Shown: positions 34,698 through 47,134, numbered from the stretch's first letter. The stretch: DNA of 59,038 bases from Hyphomicrobiales bacterium (GCA_900466605.1 UBMU01000010.1:1-59038), one strand, 5' to 3'. The notes: generated from the letters alone by a model not told the origin. Made by a program: numbers and translations.

Positions 34698-35939
34698 TCA
34701 GCTCCGGTAGTCACCGTTGATGGCGACATACTCCTTTGTGAGGTCGCACGTCCAGACCGTAGCGGTGCCGTTTCCGAGACCAATATCGACCTTCACAGGA
34801 ATATCCTGTTTCTTCATCACATTCGATGCGGCCTGCTCGGAGTAGCCGGCATCGCGTTCGCCATTGACGGCAACGCGCACATCGCCGAACCAGATGGCAA
34901 GCCGGTCGCGGTCTGCCATTTCGCCCGACTTCCCGACAGCCATGACGATGCGGCCCCAGTTGGCATCCTCGCCGGCAGCGGCCGTCTTGACCAGCGGCGA
35001 ATTCGCAATCGACAGCGCAATCTTCTTGGCCGCGGCATCGCTTTCGGCGCCCGTGACGGTAATTTCGAGCATCTTGGTCGCACCTTCGCCATCGCGTACA
35101 ACCTGCAGCGCAAGATCCTTGAGGATATCGTTGAGGGCCGCGCGGAACGAGGTCAGGCGCGCGTCGTCGGCGTTTTCAATACGGGCCTGACCGTCTTCAG
35201 CGGCCGCACCCGTTGCAAACAGCATCAACGTGTCCGAAGTCGAAGTATCACTGTCGACCGTCATCGAATTGAAGGTCGGATCGACGCCCGCAGACAGAAG
35301 CGACTGCAAGACCGCGGGAGCGATATCTGCGTCTGTAACAACGAAGGAGAGCATGGTCGCCATATCGGGCGCAATCATGCCGGCACCCTTGGCGATCCCG
35401 TTGATCGTCACCTCCACGCCGCCGATCTCCGCACTGCGGGTGGCGACCTTAGGATAGGTATCGGTGGTCATGATCGCCTTGGCGGCCTCAAACCAGAAGT
35501 CACCGGTCGCATCCTTGTGCATCTGATCGAGAACGCCGGAGAACTTCGTCGCGTCCAGCGGCTCGCCGATGACACCGGTGGACGCCAGATAGACCTCGTT
35601 CTCACTACATCCAACAGCTGCAGCTGCCGACTTTGCTGTCAGGGTCGTGGCCTCGCGGCCCTTCAGACCGGTGAAAGCATTCGCATTGCCGGAATTGACG
35701 ACGACGGCGCGTGCAGTGCCATGCGGCAGGTTTGCACGGCAAAAGTCTACGGGAGCCGAGGGGCACTTCGAGCGGGTAAAGACGCCGGCAACGGCGGCCG
35801 GCTTGTCGAATACCATCATCAGCACGTCGGTGCGGTTTTTGTACTTGATGCCGGCTGAAGCGGTGGCCATGCGAACGCCGCGCAAGGCTGGCACGGAGGC
35901 ATAGGATTTCGGAGCGAGCGGAGAAACGGAACCGGACAT
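34698..35939 (-). CDS. argJ: Glutamate N-acetyltransferase / amino-acid acetyltransferase ArgJ
   Basis: Bifunctional arginine-biosynthesis enzyme: recycles the acetyl group from N-acetylornithine to glutamate and may also use acetyl-CoA. 413 aa. The autocleavage region is intact ([18 protein letters not shown], with the nucleophilic Thr after the cut). The N-terminal [36 protein letters not shown] and [20 protein letters not shown] motifs are typical. It is followed by GNAT and mutT genes and preceded by the parvulin gene on the same strand, with a terminator between them. Confidence 0.97.
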   Translation of the reverse strand: MSGSVSPLAPKSYASVPALRGVRMATASAGIKYKNRTDVLMMVFDKPAAVAGVFTRSKCPSAPVDFCRANLPHGTARAVVVNSGNANAFTGLKGREATTLTAKSAAAAVGCSENEVYLASTGVIGEPLDATKFSGVLDQMHKDATGDFWFEAAKAIMTTDTYPKVATRSAEIGGVEVTINGIAKGAGMIAPDMATMLSFVVTDADIAPAVLQSLLSAGVDPTFNSMTVDSDTSTSDTLMLFATGAAAEDGQARIENADDARLTSFRAALNDILKDLALQVVRDGEGATKMLEITVTGAESDAAAKKIALSIANSPLVKTAAAGEDANWGRIVMAVGKSGEMADRDRLAIWFGDVRVAVNGERDAGYSEQAASNVMKKQDIPVKVDIGLGNGTATVWTCDLTKEYVAINGDYRS

Positions 35940-36025
35940 GGCGATAGACCTGGTGACTGGAAGGAATTTCAGGGCGAAGTATAGTCCGCCTCGCCCTGCG
36001 GAAATGCGGCAAGTCTCACAATGAA

Positions 36026-36046
36026 GGGCCCGGAAGAACCGGGCCC
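36026..36046 (-). terminator. Rho-independent-like hairpin after parvulin gene
   Basis: A perfect 8-bp stem (GGGCCCGG / CCGGGCCC) with an AAGAA loop, 14 bp beyond the parvulin stop. On the minus strand it is followed by TTCATT. It separates the parvulin transcript from argJ. Confidence 0.75.
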
Positions 36047-36059
36047 AACGTTCTGGATC

Positions 36060-36947
36060 TTACTGCTGCGGCTGCGCGGCGGGCGCATCGCCCGGCTGCG
36101 GCTGCTTGTTGGCGTCGTCGTAGCCCTTGCGCAGGGCCTCGTCGGTGATGTCAACCTTGGACTTTTCCTTGGCAGCGGCCAGAAGCGCAAGATACTTGTC
36201 GCGCATCACGAGCTGGCGCACCTGATCCTTGACCTGATCGAAAGCCGGCGGAGCAGCGTCGCGCTTATCCTCGACGAGGATCACGTGATAGCCGAAATCG
36301 GTCTTCACAGGGGTTTTGGTGTAGGTGCCCTTGTCGAGCGCAAAGGCAGCGTCTTCGAATTCCTTGACCATACGGCCCTTGGTGAAATAGCCGAGATCGC
36401 CACCGTCAGCCTTGTTCGGATCGGTGGACTTTTCCTTCGCCAGGTCAGCAAAGTTCTTGCCGGCCTCGAGCTGCTTGATGACTTCCTTGGCCTCGTCCTC
36501 GGTCTTCACGAGGATGTGGCGGGCGTGCACCTCTTCCTGCTTCGGCAGGGCGGCGACTTCCTTGTCGTAGCGCGCCTTGACTTCCGCGTCGGTGACGGTG
36601 TCCACGACATGCTTCTTGAAGTACGCATTGTGCAGTTCGCGATCGGCGAGATACTGCATGCGCTTCTTGAATTCGGCGGTCTGGTCGAGCTTTTCAGCAA
36701 CGGCGTCTTGAGCCAGCAGCTTGACGTCGATGGCCGCGGACAGGGCGGCAATCTTCTTCTGGTCGTCCGGCAGCTGCGCGAGCTGCGGATCAAGATTGGC
36801 GACGGCCAGATCGAGATCGGACTGATGAATCTCGACATCGCCGACCTTGGCAACGACGGCGTCCGGCTTGTCTTCAGCACGAACAGGCGCCTGGAACGCA
36901 ACAAAGGTTGCGAACGCCATCACAGCGATTTTGTTGTAGTTCAACAT
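36060..36947 (-). CDS. Parvulin-type peptidyl-prolyl cis-trans isomerase, exported
   Basis: A 295-aa periplasmic folding factor of the SurA/PrsA type. Signal peptide MLNYNKIAVMAFATFVAFQA cleaved near VRA. The N-terminal helical SurA-N-like part is followed by the parvulin domain (VHARHILVKTEDEAKEVIKQ, STDPNKADGGDLGYFTKGRM, FGYHVILVEDK). A disordered Gln/Pro-rich C-terminal tail ends the protein. The start at 36947 has AAGGG upstream; the longer frame from 36974 is less likely. It is divergent from secA, a sensible pairing of export and folding. Confidence 0.94.
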   Translation of the reverse strand: MLNYNKIAVMAFATFVAFQAPVRAEDKPDAVVAKVGDVEIHQSDLDLAVANLDPQLAQLPDDQKKIAALSAAIDVKLLAQDAVAEKLDQTAEFKKRMQYLADRELHNAYFKKHVVDTVTDAEVKARYDKEVAALPKQEEVHARHILVKTEDEAKEVIKQLEAGKNFADLAKEKSTDPNKADGGDLGYFTKGRMVKEFEDAAFALDKGTYTKTPVKTDFGYHVILVEDKRDAAPPAFDQVKDQVRQLVMRDKYLALLAAAKEKSKVDITDEALRKGYDDANKQPQPGDAPAAQPQQ

Positions 36948-37050
36948 CAAATAACCCTTCACAGTTACACCCACCGGCTTCAGCTTCGTGAATTCAGCCT
37001 GAAACAGCCATCAACACTGGAATGTGGCCTTTCTATATCAGCCAAATCCG

Positions 37051-37079
37051 TTGACATCATTCGACCCCCCTCTTATCTG
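37051..37079 (+). promoter_or_regulatory. Sigma70-type promoter of secA
   Basis: A consensus -35 box TTGACA (37051-37056) and a -10 box TATCTG (37074-37079) are separated by exactly 17 bp. This predicts transcription start near 37086 and a leader of roughly 110 nt before secA. It agrees with a strong constitutive promoter for an essential export gene. Confidence 0.7.
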
Positions 37080-37194
37080 TCACGCAACCTCGCGTCCAGA
37101 ACAGTTTCCTGGCGTTTCGAGACGTGTGCCTGAAATTCGGCTGGGCAGCGGATTAAGAAAAGCCGGGGAATATTATTGAGAAAGGACCAGTCAT

Positions 37195-39909
<2,715 letters not shown>

Positions 39910-39931
39910 GAGTGACAAGAGCCAATGTTCT

Positions 39932-39959
39932 GAAAATGCCGCCTTTGGGCGGCATTTTC
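39932..39959 (+). terminator. Rho-independent terminator after secA
   Basis: A perfect 12-bp stem (GAAAATGCCGCC / GGCGGCATTTTC) with a TTTG loop, followed by TTTTG. It lies 23 bp past the secA stop. Confidence 0.92.
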
Positions 39960-40072
39960 TTTTGTGGAAAGCGCGCTTCGCGTTAAGCACCCGTTCGTTG
40001 CTACAACCGTTTCTTAACGCTGTTCTGCCAAGACTTCCGCTAGGATTTGCCTGAAGAGTTTTGCGTGTTGTG

Positions 40073-41485
40073 ATGGCGGTCATTGAGACGGCGGAAAAGA
40101 TGCTGCCTGCGGGTCTGCGCCCGGCGGGTCGTCGTATGCTGCGTTCGCTCACCACCGTCTTGACGGCGCGGGGCGAAAAGGCCGCTGCCCAGCGTATGGC
40201 ATTGACCGCCTTCTCGATCCGTATTGTCAGCGCTGCCCTCGCCTTTCTGTCGCAGATCGTTCTCGCGCGCCTGATGGGCGAATACGAGTATGGGATCTTC
40301 GTCTTCGTATGGGTGCTGATCGTCCTCTTCGGCGATCTCTCCTGCCTCGGCTTCCACACCGCCATCGTCCGCTTCCTGCCGCAGTACAAGGCGGCAGGCG
40401 CGCTCGAGAAGATCCGCGGATTGACCGGCACCGCCCGCATCTTCGGATTGGTTTCAGGCACTGCCGCTCTCGCCATAGGCATGATCGCCCTGCATGTCTT
40501 CCGCGACCGAATCGAGAGCTATTACCTCGTACCGATCTTCCTCGGGCTAATCGCCATGCCGATGATCGCCCTCGGCGATATTCTGGAAGGCACCTCGCGC
40601 GCCAACCACTGGCCCGTCATGGCGTTGAGCCCCGCCTACATCGTCCGGCCTGTTCTCATCATTCTCTTCATGCTGGCAGCGATCGGCTTCGGCGCGCCAC
40701 ATACGGCCGTGACGGCGATGCAGGCGGCGCTCGCGGCCACCTATGTCACTGCCGTTGGGCAATATGTCGCAACTCTTCTGCGATTGCGCCGTCACTACCA
40801 GGAAGGTCCGCGCGAGGTCGATTTTCTCGGTTGGCTCGGCGTCGCCTTTCCGATCTTCCTCATCGAGGGCGTCGGCTTCCTCCTGACCAACTCGGATGTG
40901 GTCGTGGTCGGCATCTTCCTCGAACCGCACGACGTCGCGATCTACTTCGCCGCAGCCAAGACGATGGCGCTGGTCCACTTCATCAATTTCTCGGTGAAGG
41001 CGGCATCCGGTCCGCGCTTCTCAAGCCTGATCGCAGAAGGAACACGCCAGCAACTCGCCGTTGCTGCGATCGACGCTGCCAGATGGACCTTCTGGCCCGC
41101 GCTCGCCATCGGCCTTGCCGTTGTCGCCGCCGGTCACTTGCTGCTCTCCCTCTTTGGCGGCGCGTTCACCGCCGGCTATGTCGTGATGGCGATCCTGCTG
41201 GCCGGCATTCTTGCAAAGGCGCTGGTAGGACCGGCGGAAACGCTGCTGATGATGGCAGGCAAGCAGAACATGTGTGTTCTGCTCTACGCCGGAGCACTCG
41301 CAGCGAATGTTAGCCTCAACTTGCTCCTCATCCCCAGACTTGGCATCGAGGGTGCGGCGATCGCCACGGCCTCAGCCATGGGCGTGGAAGCCGTCCTCTT
41401 GCATTTTGCCGTCCGGCGCGCACTTGGCATCGCGCTTTTCGCATTTGCCACGCCTCCCGCGGCCAAGACAGACATGGAAGCTTGA
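40073..41485 (+). CDS. Polysaccharide-type flippase (MATE/Wzx superfamily)
   Basis: A 470-aa integral membrane protein with about 12 helices, similar to lipopolysaccharide or exopolysaccharide exporters. The N-terminus has a soluble part (VIETAEKMLPAGLRPAGRRM) and then AALAFLSQIVLARLMGEYEY and YGIFVFVWVLIVLFGDLS, the characteristic first two helices of this family. The start is either the ATG at 40073 or a TTG at 40061. It is followed only 4 bp later by a FemAB-like acetyltransferase gene, with which it probably works. The exported molecule is unknown. Confidence 0.88.
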   Translation: MAVIETAEKMLPAGLRPAGRRMLRSLTTVLTARGEKAAAQRMALTAFSIRIVSAALAFLSQIVLARLMGEYEYGIFVFVWVLIVLFGDLSCLGFHTAIVRFLPQYKAAGALEKIRGLTGTARIFGLVSGTAALAIGMIALHVFRDRIESYYLVPIFLGLIAMPMIALGDILEGTSRANHWPVMALSPAYIVRPVLIILFMLAAIGFGAPHTAVTAMQAALAATYVTAVGQYVATLLRLRRHYQEGPREVDFLGWLGVAFPIFLIEGVGFLLTNSDVVVVGIFLEPHDVAIYFAAAKTMALVHFINFSVKAASGPRFSSLIAEGTRQQLAVAAIDAARWTFWPALAIGLAVVAAGHLLLSLFGGAFTAGYVVMAILLAGILAKALVGPAETLLMMAGKQNMCVLLYAGALAANVSLNLLLIPRLGIEGAAIATASAMGVEAVLLHFAVRRALGIALFAFATPPAAKTDMEA

Positions 41486-41489
41486 TACA

Positions 41490-42779
41490 ATGGTGCGCAA
41501 TCCTCCAGCTACCGAAACGACCGACGTCACGACGAACCGCATGGTTCACGAGCTTGCGGCGCTCGATTTCGACACACCACAGGCGGATGCGCGCGTTGAA
41601 GTCGGCCGCGCGGGTCGCGAACTGTGCCTCTATTCCGGCAAGCTGGGCTACGAACTGCAGGAAGAGTTGGATTTCCTGTCCAACCGCGCAATGGAGCCCA
41701 ATGTCTTCTTCACCGGCCGCTTTCTCGCACCCGCCATGCCGCGGCTCGACGACAGAGAGGTGAATTTCGCCCTGTTGCGCGATCAGAGCGACACACGAAG
41801 CCGCATGCGCTTCCTCATGCCGTTCTCCGTCGAAAAGCCCGGCTTCGCCGTCGGGCCATCGATCGTACGCGTCTGGTCGAACAGCTTCGCGCCGCTCGGC
41901 ACTCCGTTGATCGATGCCGAGGACGCAGGCGAGACGCTCGACAACCTCTATGACGGCCTGACGCATCGCGACCTGCGCCTACCGCAGATCCTCGTGCTGC
42001 CGGATGTCAGGCTGAACGGCATCTTTGCCCGTATGGCAAGGGCAGTCGCCATTAGCCGCAACCTGCCGATCACCATCACCAATCCCTATCAACGCGCCAT
42101 GTTGCAGAGCGAAGAGGATGCCGTCGCATATTTGCGCAACTCGGTCTCCTCCTCGCATATGCGCGAAATGCGCAGGCAATGGCGTCTCCTCGAGGAACAG
42201 GGCACGGTAGTCTACAGCGTCGCCCGTCAGCCGCGCGACGTCCACATGCGCTTCGAGGAGTTCCTTGCGCTGGAGGCCGGCGGCTGGAAAGGCAAGAAGC
42301 GCAGCGCGCTCGTGACCGACCGCTATCACACCGCGTTTGCTCGCGAGGCGGTTTCCAATCTCGCCGCCGTCGACGCCGTGCGTATCCATACGATCGACTT
42401 CAACGGCAAGGCCATCGCCGCCACCGTGGTTCTGATGATGGGTGGCGAGGCCTATACGTGGAAGACAGCCTATGACGAAGCCTATTCCCGCTATTCGCCG
42501 GGTAAGCTGCTAATGGGCGAGTTGACGGAATGGCACCTCGACGACGCCAACATCATGCGCTCCGACTCCTGCGCCATTCCCAACCACCCGATCATGGATC
42601 GGTTCTGGCAAGAGCGGGAAGACATGGGAACAATGGTCATCGGGCTTAGCCAGAACGGCGACCGCGACGTGCGCCAAGTCGCCGTCCAGCTTCATATGTA
42701 CAGCAGCACACGCAGCGTCGCGAAGAAGCTGCGACAAAAGATCATGTCGCTCGCCCGACGCGGCAAGTCTCCTCAATGA
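41490..42779 (+). CDS. GNAT/FemAB-like acetyltransferase
   Basis: A 429-aa cytoplasmic protein of the BioF2-like/GNAT_6 group. The C-terminal half shows the double-GNAT-like signature: VHMRFEEFLALEAGGWKGKK, VRIHTIDFNGKAIAATVVLM and YTWKTAYDEAYSRYSPGKLL, as in FemAB-related proteins of polysaccharide clusters. The ATG at 41490 lies 4 bp after the flippase stop; the frame remains open upstream inside the flippase gene but without homology. Probably acylates a sugar precursor or lipid-linked substrate. Which one is unknown. Confidence 0.85.
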   Translation: MVRNPPATETTDVTTNRMVHELAALDFDTPQADARVEVGRAGRELCLYSGKLGYELQEELDFLSNRAMEPNVFFTGRFLAPAMPRLDDREVNFALLRDQSDTRSRMRFLMPFSVEKPGFAVGPSIVRVWSNSFAPLGTPLIDAEDAGETLDNLYDGLTHRDLRLPQILVLPDVRLNGIFARMARAVAISRNLPITITNPYQRAMLQSEEDAVAYLRNSVSSSHMREMRRQWRLLEEQGTVVYSVARQPRDVHMRFEEFLALEAGGWKGKKRSALVTDRYHTAFAREAVSNLAAVDAVRIHTIDFNGKAIAATVVLMMGGEAYTWKTAYDEAYSRYSPGKLLMGELTEWHLDDANIMRSDSCAIPNHPIMDRFWQEREDMGTMVIGLSQNGDRDVRQVAVQLHMYSSTRSVAKKLRQKIMSLARRGKSPQ

Positions 42780-42800
42780 GCTGCGGTCACGTCAACCGTC

Positions 42801-44447
42801 TTAGCCGGCGCTAGCTCGCTCTCTCAGCAGGCGGCGGATCACCTTGCCTGTCGTCGTCAGCGGCAGCTCCGGAACAAACTCCACTTCGCGTGGATATTCG
42901 TGCATCGAGAGCCGCATTTTCACCCAATCGCTGATCTCCGACGCCAATTTTTCGCCTGGCTCGAAGCCGGGCGCCAGAACGACATAGGCCTTGACGATCT
43001 CGGTGCGGACAGGATCAGGCTTGCCAACGGCGGCAGCCAACTGCACGGCCGGATGTCCGATCAGACAGTCCTCGATTTCCGCCGGGCCGATCCGATAGCC
43101 CGAGGACGTAATGACATCGTCGTCACGCCCGAGGAAGGTCACGTAACCCTCCGTATCCTGACGCCCAATGTCGCCCGTCAGAAGCCAGTCACCGACGAAC
43201 TTCCGCTCGGTTGCCCCAGTATCGTTCCAATAGCCGAGGAACATCACCGGATCCGGCCGCTGGATGGCGATCTGCCCGGCGTCGCCGACCGGAAGCTCTT
43301 CGCCGGACTCGCCGACAATCGCCACACGATGCCCAGGCACCGGCCGGCCGATTGCACCTGGACGGCTGATACCGAGCGCAGCGCTCGACGACAGTACGAA
43401 ATTACACTCCGTCTGCCCATAGAACTCGTTGACGGCAATCCCGAGTGTCCGTTTGGCCCATTCAAGCGTTTCTGCACCCAGAGACTCACCCGCCGAGCCG
43501 ATCGTGCGCAGCACGAGGTCATACTTCGAACGCGGATCGGGCACCGATTTCAACAGCCGAAGTGCCGTCGGCGGTATGAAGCCGTTGCGCACCTTCATTT
43601 CGGCCATGATGCGATAAGCCATGTCTGCATCAAATTTCTGCGCTGGCGACGAGACGACGGGGACGCCGAGCAGCAGGCTCGGCAGCAGCGCATTCAGCAA
43701 ACCGCCGGCCCAGGCCCAATCTGATGGCGTCCACGCCTTGTCTCCGGGCAGCGGAAAGCCTTCATGAGCGAATTGCATCCCAGGTATGTGCCCCGCCAGT
43801 ACCCGGTGACCGTGAAGCGCTCCCTTGGGCGGACCGGTCGTTCCCGAAGTGAAGATCATCAGGGCCGGATCGCGGGGCGTTGTCTTCGCGACCTCGAAAA
43901 CCGGCGGATGGCTTTCCACCAATGCAGCAAAAGATCGCACCCCGTGCCGATCGCCATCAACACAGATCACTTCGGCGAGGTCGGGCAGTCGTTCGCGAAT
44001 ATGGCTGATGCGGTCAAGGCCGAATCTATTGGTGATGACGGCGGAAGCGCCCGCCGTGCGCAGCCGGTATTCCAGCGCCTCGACGCCGAAGAGCAAGGCC
44101 AGCGGCAGTGCGATCGCGCCCATCTTGTAGATCGCGACATGCGCAATGACGGTTTCGAAGGATTGCGGCAGAAGAAGCGCAACGCGATCGCCTCTTTTCA
44201 AACCCATCGATACAAGGGCGTTGGCGAGCGACGACGACCGATCGGCCAGTTCGCGGCAGGTCATGGAAAGGTGATTGCCGTCGGGACTGAAATGCTCCAG
44301 GCAAACGCGCTCCGGCGTCCGATCGGCCCAGTCGTCGCTTACCGCCCGGCCGATGTTGAAATCCGCAGGTATTTCCCACGCAAAATCGCGGTAAAGGTCT
44401 TCGTAGCGATCGCGCTGCGGCAGTCTCATCGGCGGCAATCCAGTCAA
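42801..44447 (-). CDS. Acyl-CoA synthetase, AMP-forming
   Basis: A 548-aa ANL-family enzyme that activates a carboxylic acid to acyl-CoA via an acyl-adenylate. The P-loop LMIFTSGTTGPPKGALHGHR, VNEFYGQTECNF, DWLLTGDIGRQDTEGYVTFL, YRIGPAEIEDCLIGHPAV and the C-terminal catalytic Lys in TTTGKVIRRLLRE are all present. It resembles acetyl-CoA synthetase-like and medium-chain acyl-CoA synthetases. Convergent with the FemAB-like gene. The substrate cannot be told from sequence. Confidence 0.94.
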   Translation of the reverse strand: MTGLPPMRLPQRDRYEDLYRDFAWEIPADFNIGRAVSDDWADRTPERVCLEHFSPDGNHLSMTCRELADRSSSLANALVSMGLKRGDRVALLLPQSFETVIAHVAIYKMGAIALPLALLFGVEALEYRLRTAGASAVITNRFGLDRISHIRERLPDLAEVICVDGDRHGVRSFAALVESHPPVFEVAKTTPRDPALMIFTSGTTGPPKGALHGHRVLAGHIPGMQFAHEGFPLPGDKAWTPSDWAWAGGLLNALLPSLLLGVPVVSSPAQKFDADMAYRIMAEMKVRNGFIPPTALRLLKSVPDPRSKYDLVLRTIGSAGESLGAETLEWAKRTLGIAVNEFYGQTECNFVLSSSAALGISRPGAIGRPVPGHRVAIVGESGEELPVGDAGQIAIQRPDPVMFLGYWNDTGATERKFVGDWLLTGDIGRQDTEGYVTFLGRDDDVITSSGYRIGPAEIEDCLIGHPAVQLAAAVGKPDPVRTEIVKAYVVLAPGFEPGEKLASEISDWVKMRLSMHEYPREVEFVPELPLTTTGKVIRRLLRERASAG

Positions 44448-44611
44448 ATGCTGCAGCAGCTAACACCCGGAGGTCCAGATAGGCAAGCGCGGCAGCCGCG
44501 GAGGCGCCCGGCTCGGTCACAAAACTTTTGTGTGAGTGAAAGACACTTTCGTGTTCGCCGCACTAGTTCAAAGGGCGCGCGGGGTAGCGTTTCGATGTTT
44601 GGAGCAATTTC

Positions 44612-45592
44612 ATGGACTACGTCAAATTCGGTGGCACTGGCTTGGAGGTGTCTAAGATCTGCCTGGGCTGCATGACCTTCGGCGAGCCCGACCGTGGCAA
44701 TCACAGCTGGACGCTAGGCGAAGAAGAAAGCCGTGCACTGATCAGGCAGGCGCTGGATCTCGGCATAAACTTTCTCGACACCGCCAACACCTATTCGGAT
44801 GGTTCCTCGGAGGAGATCGTCGGGCGCGCGATCAAGGATTTCTCGAAGCGGGACGACATCGTGCTCGCAACCAAGGTCTTCAACCGTATGCGCCCGGGGC
44901 CGAACGGCGCCGGCCTCTCGCGCAAGGCAATCTTCGACGAGATCGACAACAGCCTGCGCCGTCTCGGCACGGACTATGTCGACCTCTACCAGATCCACCG
45001 GTTCGACTACACCACGCCGATCGAGGAAACGCTGGAAGCGCTGCATGACGTCGTGAAGGCAGGCAAGGCGCGCTATATCGGCGCATCCTCCATGTATGCC
45101 TGGCAATTCGCCAAGATGCTCTACACCTCGAGAGAAAACGGCTGGACGCCCTTCGTCAGCATGCAGGACCATCTCAATCTGCTCTATCGCGAGGAGGAGC
45201 GTGAAATGCTGCCCTTCTGCCAGGATCAGAAGATCGCCGTGATCCCCTGGAGCCCGCTCGCCCGCGGTCGCCTGACGCGTGACTGGGATGAAAAGACGGC
45301 GCGCAGCGAAACCGACGAATTTGGCAAAACGCTCTACAAGCAGGCGGAAAACGCCGACCGCGCCATCATCGGCACGGTCGGCAAGCTGGCTGGAAAATAT
45401 GGAGCCTCGCGCGCCCAGATCGCCACCGCATGGATTCTCCAGAAGAGCGAAGTGACGGCACCGATTATTGGTGCGTCGAAGGCCAACCACCTGACAGATG
45501 CGGTTGCGGCCCTTGCGGTCAAGCTGACCCCGGAAGACGTCGCGGCCCTTGAGGAACCCTACGTTCCCCACCGGGTCGAGGGCTTCAAGTAG
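44612..45592 (+). CDS. Aldo/keto reductase
   Basis: A 326-aa NADPH-dependent oxidoreductase with a TIM-barrel fold. The catalytic tetrad is visible: Asp and Tyr in FLDTANTYSDGS, Lys in IVLATKVFN, and His in YQIHRFDY. Cofactor-binding segment: WILQKSEVTAPIIGASKANH. It is similar to the YajO/AKR11-13 groups. Divergent from the acyl-CoA synthetase across 164 bp. The physiological substrate is unknown. Confidence 0.95.
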   Translation: MDYVKFGGTGLEVSKICLGCMTFGEPDRGNHSWTLGEEESRALIRQALDLGINFLDTANTYSDGSSEEIVGRAIKDFSKRDDIVLATKVFNRMRPGPNGAGLSRKAIFDEIDNSLRRLGTDYVDLYQIHRFDYTTPIEETLEALHDVVKAGKARYIGASSMYAWQFAKMLYTSRENGWTPFVSMQDHLNLLYREEEREMLPFCQDQKIAVIPWSPLARGRLTRDWDEKTARSETDEFGKTLYKQAENADRAIIGTVGKLAGKYGASRAQIATAWILQKSEVTAPIIGASKANHLTDAVAALAVKLTPEDVAALEEPYVPHRVEGFK

Positions 45593-45681
45593 AGCAACAG
45601 TTTGAAGGATAGCCGGCTCCGCGGAGTGGGCCGCGCGGCCGGCAAACTTCAATGCGCGCACCTTTCTTCAAGGATTACAGC

Positions 45682-46476
45682 ATGACGACCATCCCCTTCG
45701 AGGCACGCCGCTTTCAGTCCACGGCCGCCTATTACACGCGCTATCGCGTGTCCTATCCCGACGAACTGATCGAGCGCGTCGCCGAACGCACGGGTCTTGC
45801 GGCCGGTGAGCGCGTGCTTGATCTCGGCTGTGGACCGGGGCAACTCGGCATCGCCTTTGCGCGACTGGCCGGCGCCGATGTCACAGGGCTCGATCCCGAG
45901 CCGGAAATGCTGGAGGCTGCGGCCTCAGACGCAGCCTCCGCCGGTGCAAAGGTAAGCTTCGTCAAAGGCTCGTCATACGATCTCGGGCCACGGTTCGCGC
46001 CGCTCAAGCTCACTGTCATGGGGCGCTCGTTCCATTGGATGGACCGCCCGGCAACACTGAAAGCGCTCGATAAGATCACCTTGCCGGGCGGCTGCGTCGT
46101 TCTGTTCGGCGACCGGCATATCTCTTCAACGCCAGACTGGCAGCAGGCCGTAAACACGCTCGCCGAAACCTATGCGCCGGAACGCAATGCCGATCGTGAA
46201 CGACGGAAAGGGCCGGATTGGGTCGAACACGAAAGCGTCCTGCTTCACTCCCACTTTAACGTTCTTGAACGGGTTTCGGTCATCAGGGAGCGCAAGCTCG
46301 GTCTCGACGAGATCGTCGGCCGTGCCTTCTCGACCTCGGTGACATCGCCACAGGCACTTGGTGAAAGGACGGCGGCCTTCGAGGTTGAGCTTCGCGCGAC
46401 GCTCCTGAAGCTCTCGCCAGAGGGGACGTTCTCGGAGGTGGTGGAGATCGGTGGCTTGATCGCACGTCGAGGCTAG
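45682..46476 (+). CDS. Class I SAM-dependent methyltransferase
   Basis: A 264-aa protein. ERVLDLGCGPGQLGIAFARL is the SAM loop, GLDPEPEMLEAAASDA the ribose-binding end, and VMGRSFHWMDRPATLKALDK the post-motif typical of small-molecule or lipid methyltransferases. The start at 45682 has AAGGAT upstream; the frame opens ten codons earlier. Its stop shares CTAG with the tetR stop on the other strand. No substrate is evident. Confidence 0.88.
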   Translation: MTTIPFEARRFQSTAAYYTRYRVSYPDELIERVAERTGLAAGERVLDLGCGPGQLGIAFARLAGADVTGLDPEPEMLEAAASDAASAGAKVSFVKGSSYDLGPRFAPLKLTVMGRSFHWMDRPATLKALDKITLPGGCVVLFGDRHISSTPDWQQAVNTLAETYAPERNADRERRKGPDWVEHESVLLHSHFNVLERVSVIRERKLGLDEIVGRAFSTSVTSPQALGERTAAFEVELRATLLKLSPEGTFSEVVEIGGLIARRG

Positions 46477-47057
46477 GCGTCGGCCCTGCTGGCAAGGGAA
46501 AGTGCGTCGCGCGTCGTATAGAGAAAGCTGTCGGAGAGCTCGCGACTTTCGACTGCGCGCGCCAAGATAACCGCGCCCATCATCGCTGAAAGTGTCGCAA
46601 ATCCCTTCTCGCGCCGCTCCTCACGCGTCTTGCCGGGCACGATCTCCGAAAGAATATCGACGAGCATTGAAAGTCCATCGTTGAAGGTCTCGCGCACTGC
46701 CCCACGACTGCGGCTAACCTCCTGGGCAAGCGAGGCAAAGACACAGCTGCCGCCTGGATCGTCGACGCTGCAACGCGACAGATAGTGATTAAGCAGCGCG
46801 TCGAGCGGGCGCTCAGGCGCCGAAGCGACAATCTCGTTCCAGCGGATCTTTACCTTCTCGATCAGCGCCCGGCTCACCTCGAGTGCCAGCTCTTCCTTCG
46901 ATTCGAAATGCCCGTAAAAGCCGCCATGCGTCATTCCGGCTGCCTTCATGATGTCGGCGACACCGATACCGTCGAATCCCTTTTCGCGAAACAGCACGCC
47001 TGCGACCTGCAGGATCTTCTCGCGATTCTCGGCAAATTTCTCTCGGCTGACCCGCAT
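46473..47057 (-). CDS. TetR family transcriptional regulator
   Basis: A 194-aa repressor. The N-terminal TetR helix-turn-helix is clear: ENREKILQVAGVLFREKGFD, then GIGVADIMKAAGMTHGGFYG and HFESKEELA. The ligand domain resembles the LmrA/YxaF-like group (RCSVDDPGGSCVFASLAQEV). Divergent from an MFS transporter; the 121-bp intergenic region contains two copies of a palindrome that fit its operator. It probably represses itself and the exporter. Confidence 0.93.
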   Translation of the reverse strand: MRVSREKFAENREKILQVAGVLFREKGFDGIGVADIMKAAGMTHGGFYGHFESKEELALEVSRALIEKVKIRWNEIVASAPERPLDALLNHYLSRCSVDDPGGSCVFASLAQEVSRSRGAVRETFNDGLSMLVDILSEIVPGKTREERREKGFATLSAMMGAVILARAVESRELSDSFLYTTRDALSLASRADA

Positions 47058-47079
47058 TCGCTTCTCCGCAATTAGCAGC

Positions 47080-47134
47080 TTGACAATTTATATGACGTCC
47101 ATCATCAATACGCAACAAATATGATGACCATCAT
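47080..47134. promoter_or_regulatory. tetR/MFS divergent promoter and double operator
   Basis: The perfect palindrome ATGATG-AC-CATCAT lies at 47121-47134; a copy with one mismatch, ATGACG-TC-CATCAT, at 47092-47105. On the minus strand -35 TTGCGT (47115-47110), a 17-bp spacer and -10 TATAAA (47092-47087) form a tetR promoter with the first operator inside its spacer. On the plus strand TTGACA (47080-47085) could be the -35 of the transporter gene, though its -10 is weak. Confidence 0.65.

Noticed and set aside
34551..35858. 435-aa frame antisense to argJ
   Set aside because: Shadow of argJ and the GNAT gene.
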